Below are positions 7,340 through 15,614 of a DNA stretch of 64,000 nucleotides, one piece after another. A program made the translations under genes and the position numbers. Origin of the DNA: Bacillota bacterium. GTDB lineage: Bacteria > Bacillota > Clostridia > Christensenellales > SZUA-584. Numbering within the stretch: position 1 is the stretch's first letter; every line of letters starts with the position of its first letter. The notes under the pieces were generated by a model. It was not told the DNA's origin. It worked only from the letters and a program-made list of their open reading frames with translations, and ran no database searches. Location of the stretch: positions 7,329 through 71,328 of the forward strand of contig JAEZHF010000072.1 of NCBI GenBank assembly GCA_023416745.1, in the 5' to 3' direction.

Positions 7340-9310
7340 ATGCCAAAAAAAATTGTTATTGTCGGTGCCGGGTATGCTGGCATTGAAGCGGCCTTACGGC
7401 TTCACAAGATGGGAAGAAGAGACAATATCGAAATCACCATCATCGACCGAAACCCTTATCACTCGCTGCTGACGGAAATCCATGAAGTAGCGGGAAACCG
7501 GGTGGGGGAAGATGCTGTTAAAGTACCGCTCAGCAAAATCTTCAGGAATACACGTGTGAATGTTGTGCTGGACAGCATTGACAAGTTTGAGTTTGAAAAT
7601 AAAAAGGTCATTTCAGCCAATCATACATATCCATACGATTATCTGATTATGGCTATCGGCTCAACTCCGAACTATTTTGGCATACCGGGTCTTGAAGAGA
7701 ACGGCTTCCCGCTCTGGTCTGTCGGCGATGCCATCAGGATTCGTGAACACATTGAGCGCTGCTTCTTTGAAGCGTCGACGGAAACGGACAAGGAACGCCG
7801 CAAACGTTTGCTGACATTCGTTGTGGGCGGCGCAGGGTTTACCGGCGTGGAAATGATCGGCGAGATTGGCCAGTGGATTAAAAAGCTTTGCCGTGAGCAC
7901 CGTGTGGGGCGTAATGAGGTTCGGCTGATGCTGGTTGACATGCTCAACTGTGTGCTGAGCAACCTGTGCGATATCAACAGTAAGCGTGCCCACGATTATA
8001 TGGAAAAGAAGCTGGGCATCGAGATCATATTGTCCACCGCAATCAAAAACGTGACTCCGGAATCAATCGACATCAGCAACGGTACGACAATAGGCACCCA
8101 TACGCTGATTTGGGCGGCTGGTGTGCGCGCATCTGAAGATGTTGAATGCATGGTGGAGCTTGAAAAAGGTGGCGCAAGACGTCTCTGTGTGGATGAATAC
8201 TGCCGTACAAAACACGAAAACGTATATGCGATCGGCGACGTGGGCGCGCTGCTGGACGACAAGGGCAAGGCGTATCCGGCCATGGTCGAAACGGCGCTGC
8301 AGACGGCGGAAGGCGCGGCGCACAACATAATCGCAGATATGCACGGAAAAGAGCTGAGGCCGGTCAAGGTAAAGCTGCACGGTGTGATGGTCTGCATCGG
8401 TAACTATTTCGCGGTGGCAGACCTGATGGGTGTGCGCCCGGGCCGCTGGATATCTCTTCTTATGAAGTATATCGTCAATATGCATTATTTGCACGGTATA
8501 TTGGGACTGTCCGGGGTCTGGAAGTATCTTTGCGACGAAATACTGGAGCGTAGGCAGCACAAGCGTTTTCTGCAGAGAAACTATGCTAAAAAGGTTCAGG
8601 CTTGGTGGTTGGTGCCGCTGCGTCTGTTCCTGGGCTGGACCTGGTTCTATGAAGGCTTAAAGAAGATACTGGAAGGCTGGATGACGGATCCCAAGCTGGC
8701 CACGTTCTTAGGTTACGGTGGTGCCGACAGCACATCCACAGCAACCGCCGGCGCAGCCGATGCAGCGGCAGCGGCCACTGCGGGAGCGGCCGGTGCGGCG
8801 GAGGCTGTGGCGGCGGCCACCGGAGCGGCGGCATCGGGCGGCGCAGAGGGCGCAGCATCTGCTGTTCAGCAGCTTATCAACATCGACTGGAGCTGGTTGG
8901 GCGTATTTTTGGATAAGTCGGGCAGCACCATGACGTTCCGCATCAAGTTCTTCCTGGTGGACTGGATTGTCAACGGATGGGTGCTGGCCACGGACGGCTG
9001 GGCAATGTTCTTCCAAATATTCATCGTTATAATTGAGATCCTCGTCGGACTCGCCATATTCTCGGGCACGTTTACGTTCCTGTCGTCAATAGCTTCGCTG
9101 GGGCTTATCGCGATGTTTGTGACGACAACGGGTATGTACGATACCACTTGGTGGATGCTGTTTGCCGGCATTGCTATTGCGGCAGGTGCGGGTCGCGCAT
9201 TCGGTCTGGACCACTGGGTGCTTCCGTATCTGGGCAGAGTCTGGGACGGGACCAAAAAGAACGGCCGCCTCACCCTGTTTTTCGGCAGAAACCGCATGCT
9301 GAAGAAATAG
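7340..9310 (+). CDS. Type II NADH dehydrogenase with C-terminal membrane domain (Ndh2-like)
   Basis: 656 residues. The N-terminal 410 form an NDH-2 flavoenzyme: FAD motif GAGYAG (9-14), NADH motif GGAGFTG (163-169) and YAIGD (296-300). The C-terminal part (from about 423) begins RLFLGWTWFYEGLKK, typical of DoxX-like domains, and has about four membrane segments. They are split by an Ala/Gly low-complexity stretch (about 462-509). A membrane extension of this sort is known in Ndh2 of FLEET loci, which passes electrons from NADH to a dedicated quinone. Start chosen at ATG 7340 because GGGGAGGAG precedes it; the in-frame ATG at 7286 has no ribosome site. Polyprenyl synthase follows 19 bases downstream. 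Confidence 0.88.
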   Translation: MPKKIVIVGAGYAGIEAALRLHKMGRRDNIEITIIDRNPYHSLLTEIHEVAGNRVGEDAVKVPLSKIFRNTRVNVVLDSIDKFEFENKKVISANHTYPYDYLIMAIGSTPNYFGIPGLEENGFPLWSVGDAIRIREHIERCFFEASTETDKERRKRLLTFVVGGAGFTGVEMIGEIGQWIKKLCREHRVGRNEVRLMLVDMLNCVLSNLCDINSKRAHDYMEKKLGIEIILSTAIKNVTPESIDISNGTTIGTHTLIWAAGVRASEDVECMVELEKGGARRLCVDEYCRTKHENVYAIGDVGALLDDKGKAYPAMVETALQTAEGAAHNIIADMHGKELRPVKVKLHGVMVCIGNYFAVADLMGVRPGRWISLLMKYIVNMHYLHGILGLSGVWKYLCDEILERRQHKRFLQRNYAKKVQAWWLVPLRLFLGWTWFYEGLKKILEGWMTDPKLATFLGYGGADSTSTATAGAADAAAAATAGAAGAAEAVAAATGAAASGGAEGAASAVQQLINIDWSWLGVFLDKSGSTMTFRIKFFLVDWIVNGWVLATDGWAMFFQIFIVIIEILVGLAIFSGTFTFLSSIASLGLIAMFVTTTGMYDTTWWMLFAGIAIAAGAGRAFGLDHWVLPYLGRVWDGTKKNGRLTLFFGRNRMLKK

Positions 9311-9329
9311 CCCGGAGGGTTTATATATC

Positions 9330-10322
9330 GTGTGGGAAAACTTGCCCGCTTTGAAGGCTGAACTGGAACTGTTTGAGCAGAATCTGCTCGGGCAGTTCCA
9401 GTCGCACAAGAGCGTAAATTCATATCTGGACAAACTATCTGTCGAACTGATCAGCAGCGGCGGAAAAAGGCTTCGCCCGGCGATGACCATCGCGTCGTCG
9501 ATGATGGGGGAATACCAGCGGGAAAAGGTGATCAGTACCGCAATGAGCATTGAGCTGCTGCACACCGCCACGCTGGTACATGACGACATTATCGACAATT
9601 CGCAGCTGCGGCGGAATATGCCCACTGTATACGCACGCGAAGGCGTGAATACGGCGGTATTTGCTGGTGACTATCTTTATGTTAAGTCGATACTTGCTCT
9701 GGCTTCGGCTGACCTGCCGGTGGAGTATATGCAACAGCTGGCGAAGTCAATCGAAGAGGTTTGCGTGGGTGAGGTTGAGCAGTTCCGTGGGCGCGGCACT
9801 GTACCCGGCTTTAAAACATACCTGTCGCGTATCAGCCGTAAAACGGCGGCTCTGTTTGCGGCGGCCTGTGCCGCGGGTGCTCATCTCGGCGGTTTGAAAG
9901 ACGATCAGGTGAAGCTGGCAGCACGGTTTGGCGGTTATTTCGGCATCGCATTCCAGATAAAGGACGACCTGCTGGACATCATGGAGAGCGCGGACACCAC
10001 CGGCAAACCGGCTGGCAACGACTTAAAGGAAGGCGTCATCACGCTGCCGGTGATACTGGCGGCGACAGTCGATTCCTCGGTCAGGACGAAGCTGGAGAGT
10101 GTGCTGAGTATGCCCGGCGGCAAAAAGGCCTCGAAAAGAGATCTGCTTCAGTTGGTCAAGCTGATTCGCGATACTGAGGGCATCGAAAAGACGCAGTCTG
10201 TATTGACGAAATACATCGCAAAGGCCGGACGCATTTTGGACAGATTGCCGGAATCGCGTGGCCGGGATATGCTGGGAGAGCTGCTGAACATGAGCTTTCA
10301 CGGCTATGCATTAGACGAGTGA
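9330..10322 (+). CDS. Polyprenyl diphosphate synthase (HepT/DmkB-like)
   Basis: Trans-isoprenyl diphosphate synthase, 330 residues. It has both Asp-rich metal-binding motifs: DDIID near residue 84 and KDDLLD near 212, plus GGKRLRP near the N-terminus. It makes the long prenyl tail of menaquinone-type quinones. Its place 19 bases after the NADH dehydrogenase gene matches the role of DmkB in FLEET, supplying a quinone for the Ndh2-like enzyme. No DmkA-type prenyltransferase, EetA or EetB is seen in the window. GTG start behind CGGAGGG. Confidence 0.9.
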   Translation: MWENLPALKAELELFEQNLLGQFQSHKSVNSYLDKLSVELISSGGKRLRPAMTIASSMMGEYQREKVISTAMSIELLHTATLVHDDIIDNSQLRRNMPTVYAREGVNTAVFAGDYLYVKSILALASADLPVEYMQQLAKSIEEVCVGEVEQFRGRGTVPGFKTYLSRISRKTAALFAAACAAGAHLGGLKDDQVKLAARFGGYFGIAFQIKDDLLDIMESADTTGKPAGNDLKEGVITLPVILAATVDSSVRTKLESVLSMPGGKKASKRDLLQLVKLIRDTEGIEKTQSVLTKYIAKAGRILDRLPESRGRDMLGELLNMSFHGYALDE

Positions 10323-10325
10323 TAT

Positions 10326-11045
10326 TCAAACGATTTTATTTTTGAGATCTGCAAGGCACATATCCAATATGTGCTTACCATAATCAGCGGAATAGTCGGC
10401 GGCGCTTTGGGCAAACCATTCGCCGCCTTTTATTTTTCTGTCGTCTACCAGCATGATGTCCGGACGCAGCGCGGCGAGCAGAGAGCACTCCACTTTGCCG
10501 GCATGGTCATATCCCACGGCTTCCTGTACTTCACGGCTCAATACGGGCAGCACCTTAACGGTGTTCATCTTCTCGAGGACGATGGCAAGATCAACAGACT
10601 GAGCGAACCAGCCGCGTCCCTGCTTTATTTCCATCAAATCGAAGAAAAGCTGTTTGGCGGCCTTCATGCAGGCCAGCGTCATCGGAAATTCGATTTCCAT
10701 ATCATACTGGTGATGGATAAGGATATAAATGTTGCTCCATCCACCCTCGATAAAAGCCCGCAAAATGTCTTTAATAAAATGTTCGAACACGTCCATATCA
10801 GCATGAATGGTACCCTTCTCCGGTCCGGATGCCGCATAGCTGGAGGGTCCGTAGTTGAACGTGGGAGCCAGAACGATATCCGACTCCTGCTCCAGCAAAC
10901 GTGCCACGGATTCCGTGATGATGATATCAGAGCCACAGACACTGTGCAAGCCGTGGTATTCAATATTGCCCAGTGGCAGTACAAGCGGCAGGCGGTTCTG
11001 CTGGGCGGCGAGATGTTCGTCCGGAAACATATAAGCATAATACAA
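10326..11045 (-). CDS. Creatininase-family amidohydrolase-like protein
   Basis: 239 residues of the creatininase fold (creatinine amidohydrolase, MftE, FAPy deformylase relatives). It shows the family opening PLGNIEYHG near residue 25 and a DHAGKVECS region near 181 equivalent to the metal/substrate-binding HAGE-ETS motif. The usual GNHGGN stretch is replaced by LIHHQYDME, so chemistry may differ. TTG start behind GAGGTGAT. Converges with the prenyl synthase gene with a 3-base gap. Substrate unknown. Confidence 0.72.
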   Translation of the reverse strand: MYYAYMFPDEHLAAQQNRLPLVLPLGNIEYHGLHSVCGSDIIITESVARLLEQESDIVLAPTFNYGPSSYAASGPEKGTIHADMDVFEHFIKDILRAFIEGGWSNIYILIHHQYDMEIEFPMTLACMKAAKQLFFDLMEIKQGRGWFAQSVDLAIVLEKMNTVKVLPVLSREVQEAVGYDHAGKVECSLLAALRPDIMLVDDRKIKGGEWFAQSAADYSADYGKHILDMCLADLKNKIV

Positions 11046-11126
11046 ATAATATCACCTCGAGATAAGCATTTCCAAACCACGGCAGATATATTACACAGCT
11101 TCGAGTTTTCACGGGAAAACGCCACG

Positions 11127-11160
11127 TTATCACGTTTCTCTTTTTTGTATTATGTGATAA
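11127..11160. promoter_or_regulatory. Inverted repeat upstream of the SDR gene
   Basis: TTATCAC and GTGATAA perfect 7-bp arms separated by 20 bases, just upstream of the SDR gene and containing a TAAAAT -10-like element at its right edge. Possible operator; weak. Confidence 0.35.
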
Positions 11161-11197
11161 AATACAGCAGAAAAGTATTATTGCTTTGGAGGTAGCG

Positions 11198-12394
11198 ATG
11201 CTGTTAGAAGCCAGAGGATTACCGCGTACAACACTGAAGGATAAAACTGTGCTGCTGACTGGCGCCGGCGGGGGAATCGGATTTGAGGCAGCCCGCGGTT
11301 TCTGCTGGCTGGGAGCCCGTGTTATTATCGCCGAGATTAATACGGCTAAAGGCGAGGCTGCACAGCAGGCGCTGATTGCTGAGTTCGGCGAAGAATGCGC
11401 TGAGATTTACCCTGTCGATATCAGCGATGATGTGCAGTTGAAAGCTCTTTACCGGCATGCAATCAAGCAATACGGCTATGTTGATGTGCTGTTCCACAAT
11501 GCGACAGTTACTCCAATCGGAGCGGTGGATGCCGTGACGATGGAGGACTGGGATAGAAGCTACGCCGTCAACTTTCGTGCGCCGCTCGCGCTGACGCGGC
11601 TGTTCCTGCCTGCGATGAAAGATCGCGGCAGCGGTGTTATCGTGTTTGTTCCGTCTTCGGGTGCCGCCCCATACATGGGCGCTTACGAGGTATTCAAAAC
11701 GGCACAGGTGGAGCTTTGCAGCACGCTTGCCGGTGAGCTTGAGCACTCGGGCGTGTATACCTACGCCATAGGCCCCGGCCTTGTGAAGACTGAGACCGCT
11801 GCAAAGGCGATTAGCATCATTGCTGGTGAAATGGGGATGTCTGACGACGCATTCTATGCGATGAACGAAAAGCACATACTGAGCGCCGAGGAGGCGGGAA
11901 CGGGGTTTGCGCTGTCCGTTGTATACGCTGAACAGTATAACGGCATGGAGATCAGCTCCGTTCAGGCGCTGATTGACGCCGGGGTTTACAAAGCAAACAA
12001 TGCAAACGACAAGATCGCATCTTCGTCAGCCAACTGGCAGGCGCTGCAGCCGATGGTGGAGCGGGTGGCGGCGACTTTCAGAGAGCAGTATGAAGGATGG
12101 AAAGGCCGTAACGTTTTTGAGCGGCAATGGGTGCTGCGCGACTTCAAAAAGACGGTGGGGGAATCCGCGGAACAGTTTGAAGCGACGATTGTTCAGATGG
12201 AGGCTGCGGCAACCGGCCGTGATATGGATGCTCTCACTGGTTTAAAAACGAGCATTATCAAGCTGATGGAATACTATCAGCATCAACACCAGCTCCTTCA
12301 GGGTTATGAAAAAGATCCGGATAAGCGTGCACAACACAGCGCCGTATTGATGGACTGGATAACCGATCTGAAAAACATCGCAGACATGCTTTGA
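11198..12394 (+). CDS. SDR oxidoreductase with extra C-terminal helical domain
   Basis: 398 residues. The first ~260 are a classical short-chain dehydrogenase/reductase with TGAGGGIG nucleotide-binding motif and a YEVFK (Y-x3-K) catalytic pair preceded by PSS serines; HNAT replaces NNAG. Residues ~265-398 are a separate, largely helical, acidic region with no motif I recognise, not part of the normal 250-residue SDR. ATG chosen at 11198 because GGAGG precedes it by 5 bases. Substrate unknown. A terminator follows. Confidence 0.82.
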   Translation: MLLEARGLPRTTLKDKTVLLTGAGGGIGFEAARGFCWLGARVIIAEINTAKGEAAQQALIAEFGEECAEIYPVDISDDVQLKALYRHAIKQYGYVDVLFHNATVTPIGAVDAVTMEDWDRSYAVNFRAPLALTRLFLPAMKDRGSGVIVFVPSSGAAPYMGAYEVFKTAQVELCSTLAGELEHSGVYTYAIGPGLVKTETAAKAISIIAGEMGMSDDAFYAMNEKHILSAEEAGTGFALSVVYAEQYNGMEISSVQALIDAGVYKANNANDKIASSSANWQALQPMVERVAATFREQYEGWKGRNVFERQWVLRDFKKTVGESAEQFEATIVQMEAAATGRDMDALTGLKTSIIKLMEYYQHQHQLLQGYEKDPDKRAQHSAVLMDWITDLKNIADML

Positions 12395-12411
12395 AAAAGA
12401 GCTATAAAAAT

Positions 12412-12445
12412 AAAAACCGCCAGTCCGTGAACTGACGGTTTTATG
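12412..12445. terminator. Bidirectional terminator between SDR and ferritin genes
   Basis: AAAACCG-CAGT / ACTG-CGGTTTT stem with a 6-base loop, A's on the left and T's on the right, serving both convergent genes. Confidence 0.8.
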
Positions 12446-12466
12446 TTGTTCATTTAACGCTGCGAA

Positions 12467-12976
12467 TTATGGTACCAGAGACGGAGGCGCGTAAACGCGT
12501 GCGCCCAGCTCCTGGTCAAGCAGATAAAGCCCCTTGGAATCGCTGCCGAAGAGTTCGAATTTGCGTATCAGGTCGGTGGCGTTCTTTTCCTCCTCGCCCT
12601 GCTCTTTGATAAACCAGTCGAGGAATTGCATGGCTCTGAAATCCTTCTCTTCGTATGCGACAGCATATATGTTGTTGATGGAAGCCGTAACGAATTGCTC
12701 GTGTTCCAGCGTCAGTTTCAGAGGCGACATGTAGTTCTCATATGTTTTCCCCGGACCGTCCACTGCGGTCAGTATGATCACTTCATCGTTGTTGAGCATA
12801 TAGGTGCGAAAAAGCATTGCGTGGTCGCGTTCTTCCTGCGCCTGCACGAAGAACCAGTTTTCGAAACCTGAAAGACCGGCATTGGCAAAGAAGTTGGCGA
12901 TATCAATATAGAGATACGCAGAGAACAGTTCCTTGTTGATTTGTTCGTTGATCAGCGAAGCTACCTTTTGATTCAT
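12467..12976 (-). CDS. Ferritin (FtnA-like)
   Basis: 169-residue ferritin storing iron as a 24-subunit shell. Ferroxidase ligands are visible: Glu in NKELFSAYLY (about residue 16), EERDHA (about 48-53) and the EQGEEEKNA region (about 125). Length is typical. Two ATGs lie 6 bases apart; the downstream one at 12976 has AGGAGG 8 bases upstream, while the one at 12982 is only 2 bases from it, so I chose 12976 (MNQKVASL). Single gene. Confidence 0.95.
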   Translation of the reverse strand: MNQKVASLINEQINKELFSAYLYIDIANFFANAGLSGFENWFFVQAQEERDHAMLFRTYMLNNDEVIILTAVDGPGKTYENYMSPLKLTLEHEQFVTASINNIYAVAYEEKDFRAMQFLDWFIKEQGEEEKNATDLIRKFELFGSDSKGLYLLDQELGARVYAPPSLVP

Positions 12977-13182
12977 ATCCATATCCTCCTCACGTTTATT
13001 AGCATTATTATATCATTATTCGGAATAGTTATCAATTAAAATCCGGTATAATTATTATATAAACTTCCGTTTCATGGCTGCCAGATGATCGCCAGCATGC
13101 ATGAAAATTATAACCTTTATGGGTATTAAGAGTCAATGTGTAGAGATATTTATTAAAATCACAGCCTTCTGAGAAAAAATGC

Positions 13183-13210
13183 TTGAATTATTCTCTGTCT
13201 GTGGTAATAT
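13183..13210 (+). promoter_or_regulatory. Promoter of the cold-shock gene
   Basis: TTGAAT, 16 bases, TAATAT. Transcription from here gives a leader of about 120 bases before the cold-shock ATG, as is usual for temperature-sensing csp mRNAs. The rest of the 357-base gap 12983-13339 shows no gene. Confidence 0.6.
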
Positions 13211-13339
13211 ACTATTGTTGTTCAGATGTACGATTCGATTCACATGTTGCTTTGTAAGTCATGCGTTCGTTTCATGGTTTACTGGCAGTTGTGGATCTTT
13301 TTATATCTGAGCGCGCTATTTTTTAAGGAGGTATCTTTG

Positions 13340-13552
13340 ATGTATAAAGGTACAGTTAAGTGGTTTAACGAGAGCAAGGGTTTTGGATTTATCGCCAACG
13401 ATGAAGGCGGGGACGATGTGTTTGTGCACTTCTCCAGCATCAAGTCCGATGGCTTCAAGACGCTTTCGGAAGGCCAGAGAGTCACTTTTGATGTCGAAAC
13501 TGATCCCCGGAACAGCAGCAAGCTTCGCGCTGCCAATGTTCAGGCCGTATAA
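13340..13552 (+). CDS. csp: Cold-shock protein
   Basis: 70-residue single OB-fold RNA chaperone with RNP1 KGFGFI (about residues 15-20) and RNP2 VFVHF (about 29-33). It binds single-stranded RNA/DNA and helps translation in the cold. The start is fixed by AAGGAGG; the frame extends upstream but only as leader. Likely regulated through the ~120-base leader. Confidence 0.97.
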   Translation: MYKGTVKWFNESKGFGFIANDEGGDDVFVHFSSIKSDGFKTLSEGQRVTFDVETDPRNSSKLRAANVQAV

Positions 13553-13585
13553 TTTGATTCGCATCTGATCGGGCGAAAGCCCACC

Positions 13586-13621
13586 AAAACTCCTGTCGGT
13601 ATCCCCGGCGGGAGTTTTTGT
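13586..13621 (+). terminator. Terminator of csp
   Basis: AAAACTCC / GGAGTTTT stem followed by TTG; a G-C-rich loop in between. Confidence 0.8.
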
Positions 13622-13683
13622 TTTCAATGATTTTGCGAAGGGATGCGGTATTGTGGTATATTATTCAAAAGTGAGGTGACGAA

Positions 13684-14169
13684 ATGCATATTATACCGGG
13701 TTACGATGCACTTGAGGATGTCAGGACGCTCTTTGGGGAATATGCCGATTGGCTGGGTGTGAGCCTTTGTTTCCAATCGTTTGAGCAAGAACTGGCAGCA
13801 TTGCCCGGGCGATATGCCCTGCCCGGCGGGCGGCTGTATCTGGCGATGGAGGACAACAAAGCGGCGGGCTGTGTTGCGCTGCGTCCGCTGGACGGCGGCA
13901 CCGCTGAGATGAAGCGCCTCTATGTCCGGCCGGAATACCGCAGCAGAGGACTGGGAGAAGCGCTGACACAGCGAATCATACAGGACGCAGTTGCCATCGG
14001 TTACCGGCGCATCGTGCTGGACACGCTGGTCACCATGCAGCCTGCCATCAGGCTGTACAAAAAGCTGGGCTTTGACGTCATCGAGCCGTATTACGACAAC
14101 CCGATTGAAGGGGCGGTCTATCTGGGCGTGAATCTGGTGAATTATACGGCAGTGAGTGAGGCGGAGTGA
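13684..14169 (+). CDS. GNAT N-acetyltransferase
   Basis: 161-residue Gcn5-related acetyltransferase. The acetyl-CoA-binding motif A is visible as RPEYRSRGLGEALTQRI (R-x2-G-x-G/A form), followed by the IVLDT strand and the AIRLYKKLGF motif B. Substrate unknown. ATG behind GTGAGGTGA. Its stop overlaps the GTG start of the metallophosphoesterase gene by 4 bases, so the two are translationally coupled. Confidence 0.88.
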   Translation: MHIIPGYDALEDVRTLFGEYADWLGVSLCFQSFEQELAALPGRYALPGGRLYLAMEDNKAAGCVALRPLDGGTAEMKRLYVRPEYRSRGLGEALTQRIIQDAVAIGYRRIVLDTLVTMQPAIRLYKKLGFDVIEPYYDNPIEGAVYLGVNLVNYTAVSEAE

Positions 14170-15011
14170 AAGAGAAAACGAAGAGGAACAAACGCAGGAT
14201 GCTGATTATACTGGCTGTAGTGGCCGTGGTGCTTACGGCTTTCTTTATATGGCAGAATAACGATGTCGTGATCACAGAGTTAGAGATAGCTGACGAGAAT
14301 GTGCCGCAGGCGTTCGACGGCTTTCGGATTCTGCAGGTGTCGGACCTGCAGAGCAAATCGTTCGGGCGTTCGCAGCAGCGGCTGCTTGAATTATCGTCGG
14401 CAGCCATGCCGGACATCATCGTAATCACAGGTGATCTGATGGATGGGCACAGCAAAGATATGGAGGCGGCCATGGTATTTGCGGCGCAGGCTGTGGACAT
14501 CGCACCCGTCTATTATGTGTCCGGCAACCATGAATGGTTGTCCGGAAGATACGACGAATTGTGCGAAAGGCTGAAAGAGGCGGGTGTCACGGTGCTGGAC
14601 AACAACCACAAGCCGCTGGAAAAAGACGATCAAGCCATTGAACTGCTGGGTTTGAAGGATTCCACGTTTGAAGGCGACGAATCATTCAAGGAAGAATTGA
14701 AAGAGCTGGCGGGTGAAACCTCCGGTTTTCGCATACTGCTGTCTCACCATCCGGAGTATATCAATGATTACGCTGAAAGCGGGGTGAATCTGGTATTGTC
14801 AGGTCACGCGCACGGCGGGCAGATACGGTTGCCGTTTATCGGCGGACTTTTCGCGCCCGGGCAGGGCTGGTTTCCTAAGTATACCAGCGGCCTGTATGAA
14901 GTGGGGGATACGTCGCTTGTGGTGAGCCGAGGTCTTGGCAACAGTCATTTTCCGTTACGCGTTTTCAATCGCCCCGAGCTGGTGGTTGTCACGCTGCACG
15001 CCGCTGGGTGA
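14166..15011 (+). CDS. Membrane-anchored metallophosphoesterase (YkuE-like)
   Basis: 281 residues. An N-terminal membrane segment (about 12-34) anchors a calcineurin-like phosphoesterase domain. Motifs visible: SDLQ (about 59-62), ITGDLMDG, GNHEWL, LSHHPE and SGHAHGGQ. In motif I the usual DLH has become DLQ, so one metal ligand is changed. GTG start overlapping the GNAT stop (GTGA). Its last 57 bases overlap the end of the convergent ABC ATPase gene. YkuE-type enzymes act on phosphodiesters at the cell surface; substrate not known here. Confidence 0.85.
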   Translation: MKEKTKRNKRRMLIILAVVAVVLTAFFIWQNNDVVITELEIADENVPQAFDGFRILQVSDLQSKSFGRSQQRLLELSSAAMPDIIVITGDLMDGHSKDMEAAMVFAAQAVDIAPVYYVSGNHEWLSGRYDELCERLKEAGVTVLDNNHKPLEKDDQAIELLGLKDSTFEGDESFKEELKELAGETSGFRILLSHHPEYINDYAESGVNLVLSGHAHGGQIRLPFIGGLFAPGQGWFPKYTSGLYEVGDTSLVVSRGLGNSHFPLRVFNRPELVVVTLHAAG

Positions 15012-15614
15012 GGGCGCAGCCAGCGCCTGAATGTCGATCACACCGCAGCCCAAACGGGCGATGATTTCCGGCTCATGCAGCACCAACAGCACCGTCTTGC
15101 CGGAGCCTGTATAAAGCCGCTCAAACAGAGAAATCAGCTCGTTTGTCAGCTCCGCGTCGAAGCCCTTGAAGGGTTCGTCCATCACCAGCAGGTCGGCAGG
15201 GTAGCAAAAGGCCCGCGCCATCGCGACACGGCGCTGCATGCCGCCCGAGAGCTCGGCCGGCTTCTTATGCGCATGTCCGGCGAGGTCCACCGCGGCCAGC
15301 ATGGAATTAATCACATTGCGCATCTCATCCCTGTTCATCACGTCCTTCAGAACAAACTCTAGGTTTTGGCGCACGTCGCACCACGGCAGCAGCCGGTCCT
15401 CCTGAAACATAAAAGACATTTTTGCCGGCACGCCGGTGATTTGACCAGAATAATCCGTATCGAGCCCCGCGATCATGCGCAGCAGCGTGGTCTTGCCGCA
15501 GCCGGAACGCCCGGTGAGCGCTACGATGCGCCCCGCGGGAATCTCCAGATTGAGATTTTCGAATATGACATGACCGTTAAACCGTTTGGTCAGCGATTCA
15601 ATACGTATATTCAT
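14955..15614 (-). CDS. ABC importer ATPase (SsuB/TauB/ThiZ type)
   Basis: 219-residue ATP-binding subunit: Walker A GRSGCGKTT (about 37-45), Q-loop FMFQED, signature LSGGMQRR, Walker B LLVMDEP with D-loop GFDA, and a HEP sequence at the switch His. It pairs with the permease gene just upstream, overlapped by 4 bases (ATGA). With the permease it forms the import core of the nitrate/sulfonate/taurine/thiamine-precursor class. No substrate-binding protein is nearby. Its 3' end overlaps the metallophosphoesterase gene by 57 bases on the other strand. Confidence 0.9.
   Translation of the reverse strand: MNIRIESLTKRFNGHVIFENLNLEIPAGRIVALTGRSGCGKTTLLRMIAGLDTDYSGQITGVPAKMSFMFQEDRLLPWCDVRQNLEFVLKDVMNRDEMRNVINSMLAAVDLAGHAHKKPAELSGGMQRRVAMARAFCYPADLLVMDEPFKGFDAELTNELISLFERLYTGSGKTVLLVLHEPEIIARLGCGVIDIQALAAPSPSGVQRDNHQLGAIENA

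Noticed and set aside
14140..14200. Cluster of GAG triplets as a possible TRAP target
   Set aside because: Spacing is irregular (not 2-3 bases) and it lies in a GNAT/phosphoesterase junction.
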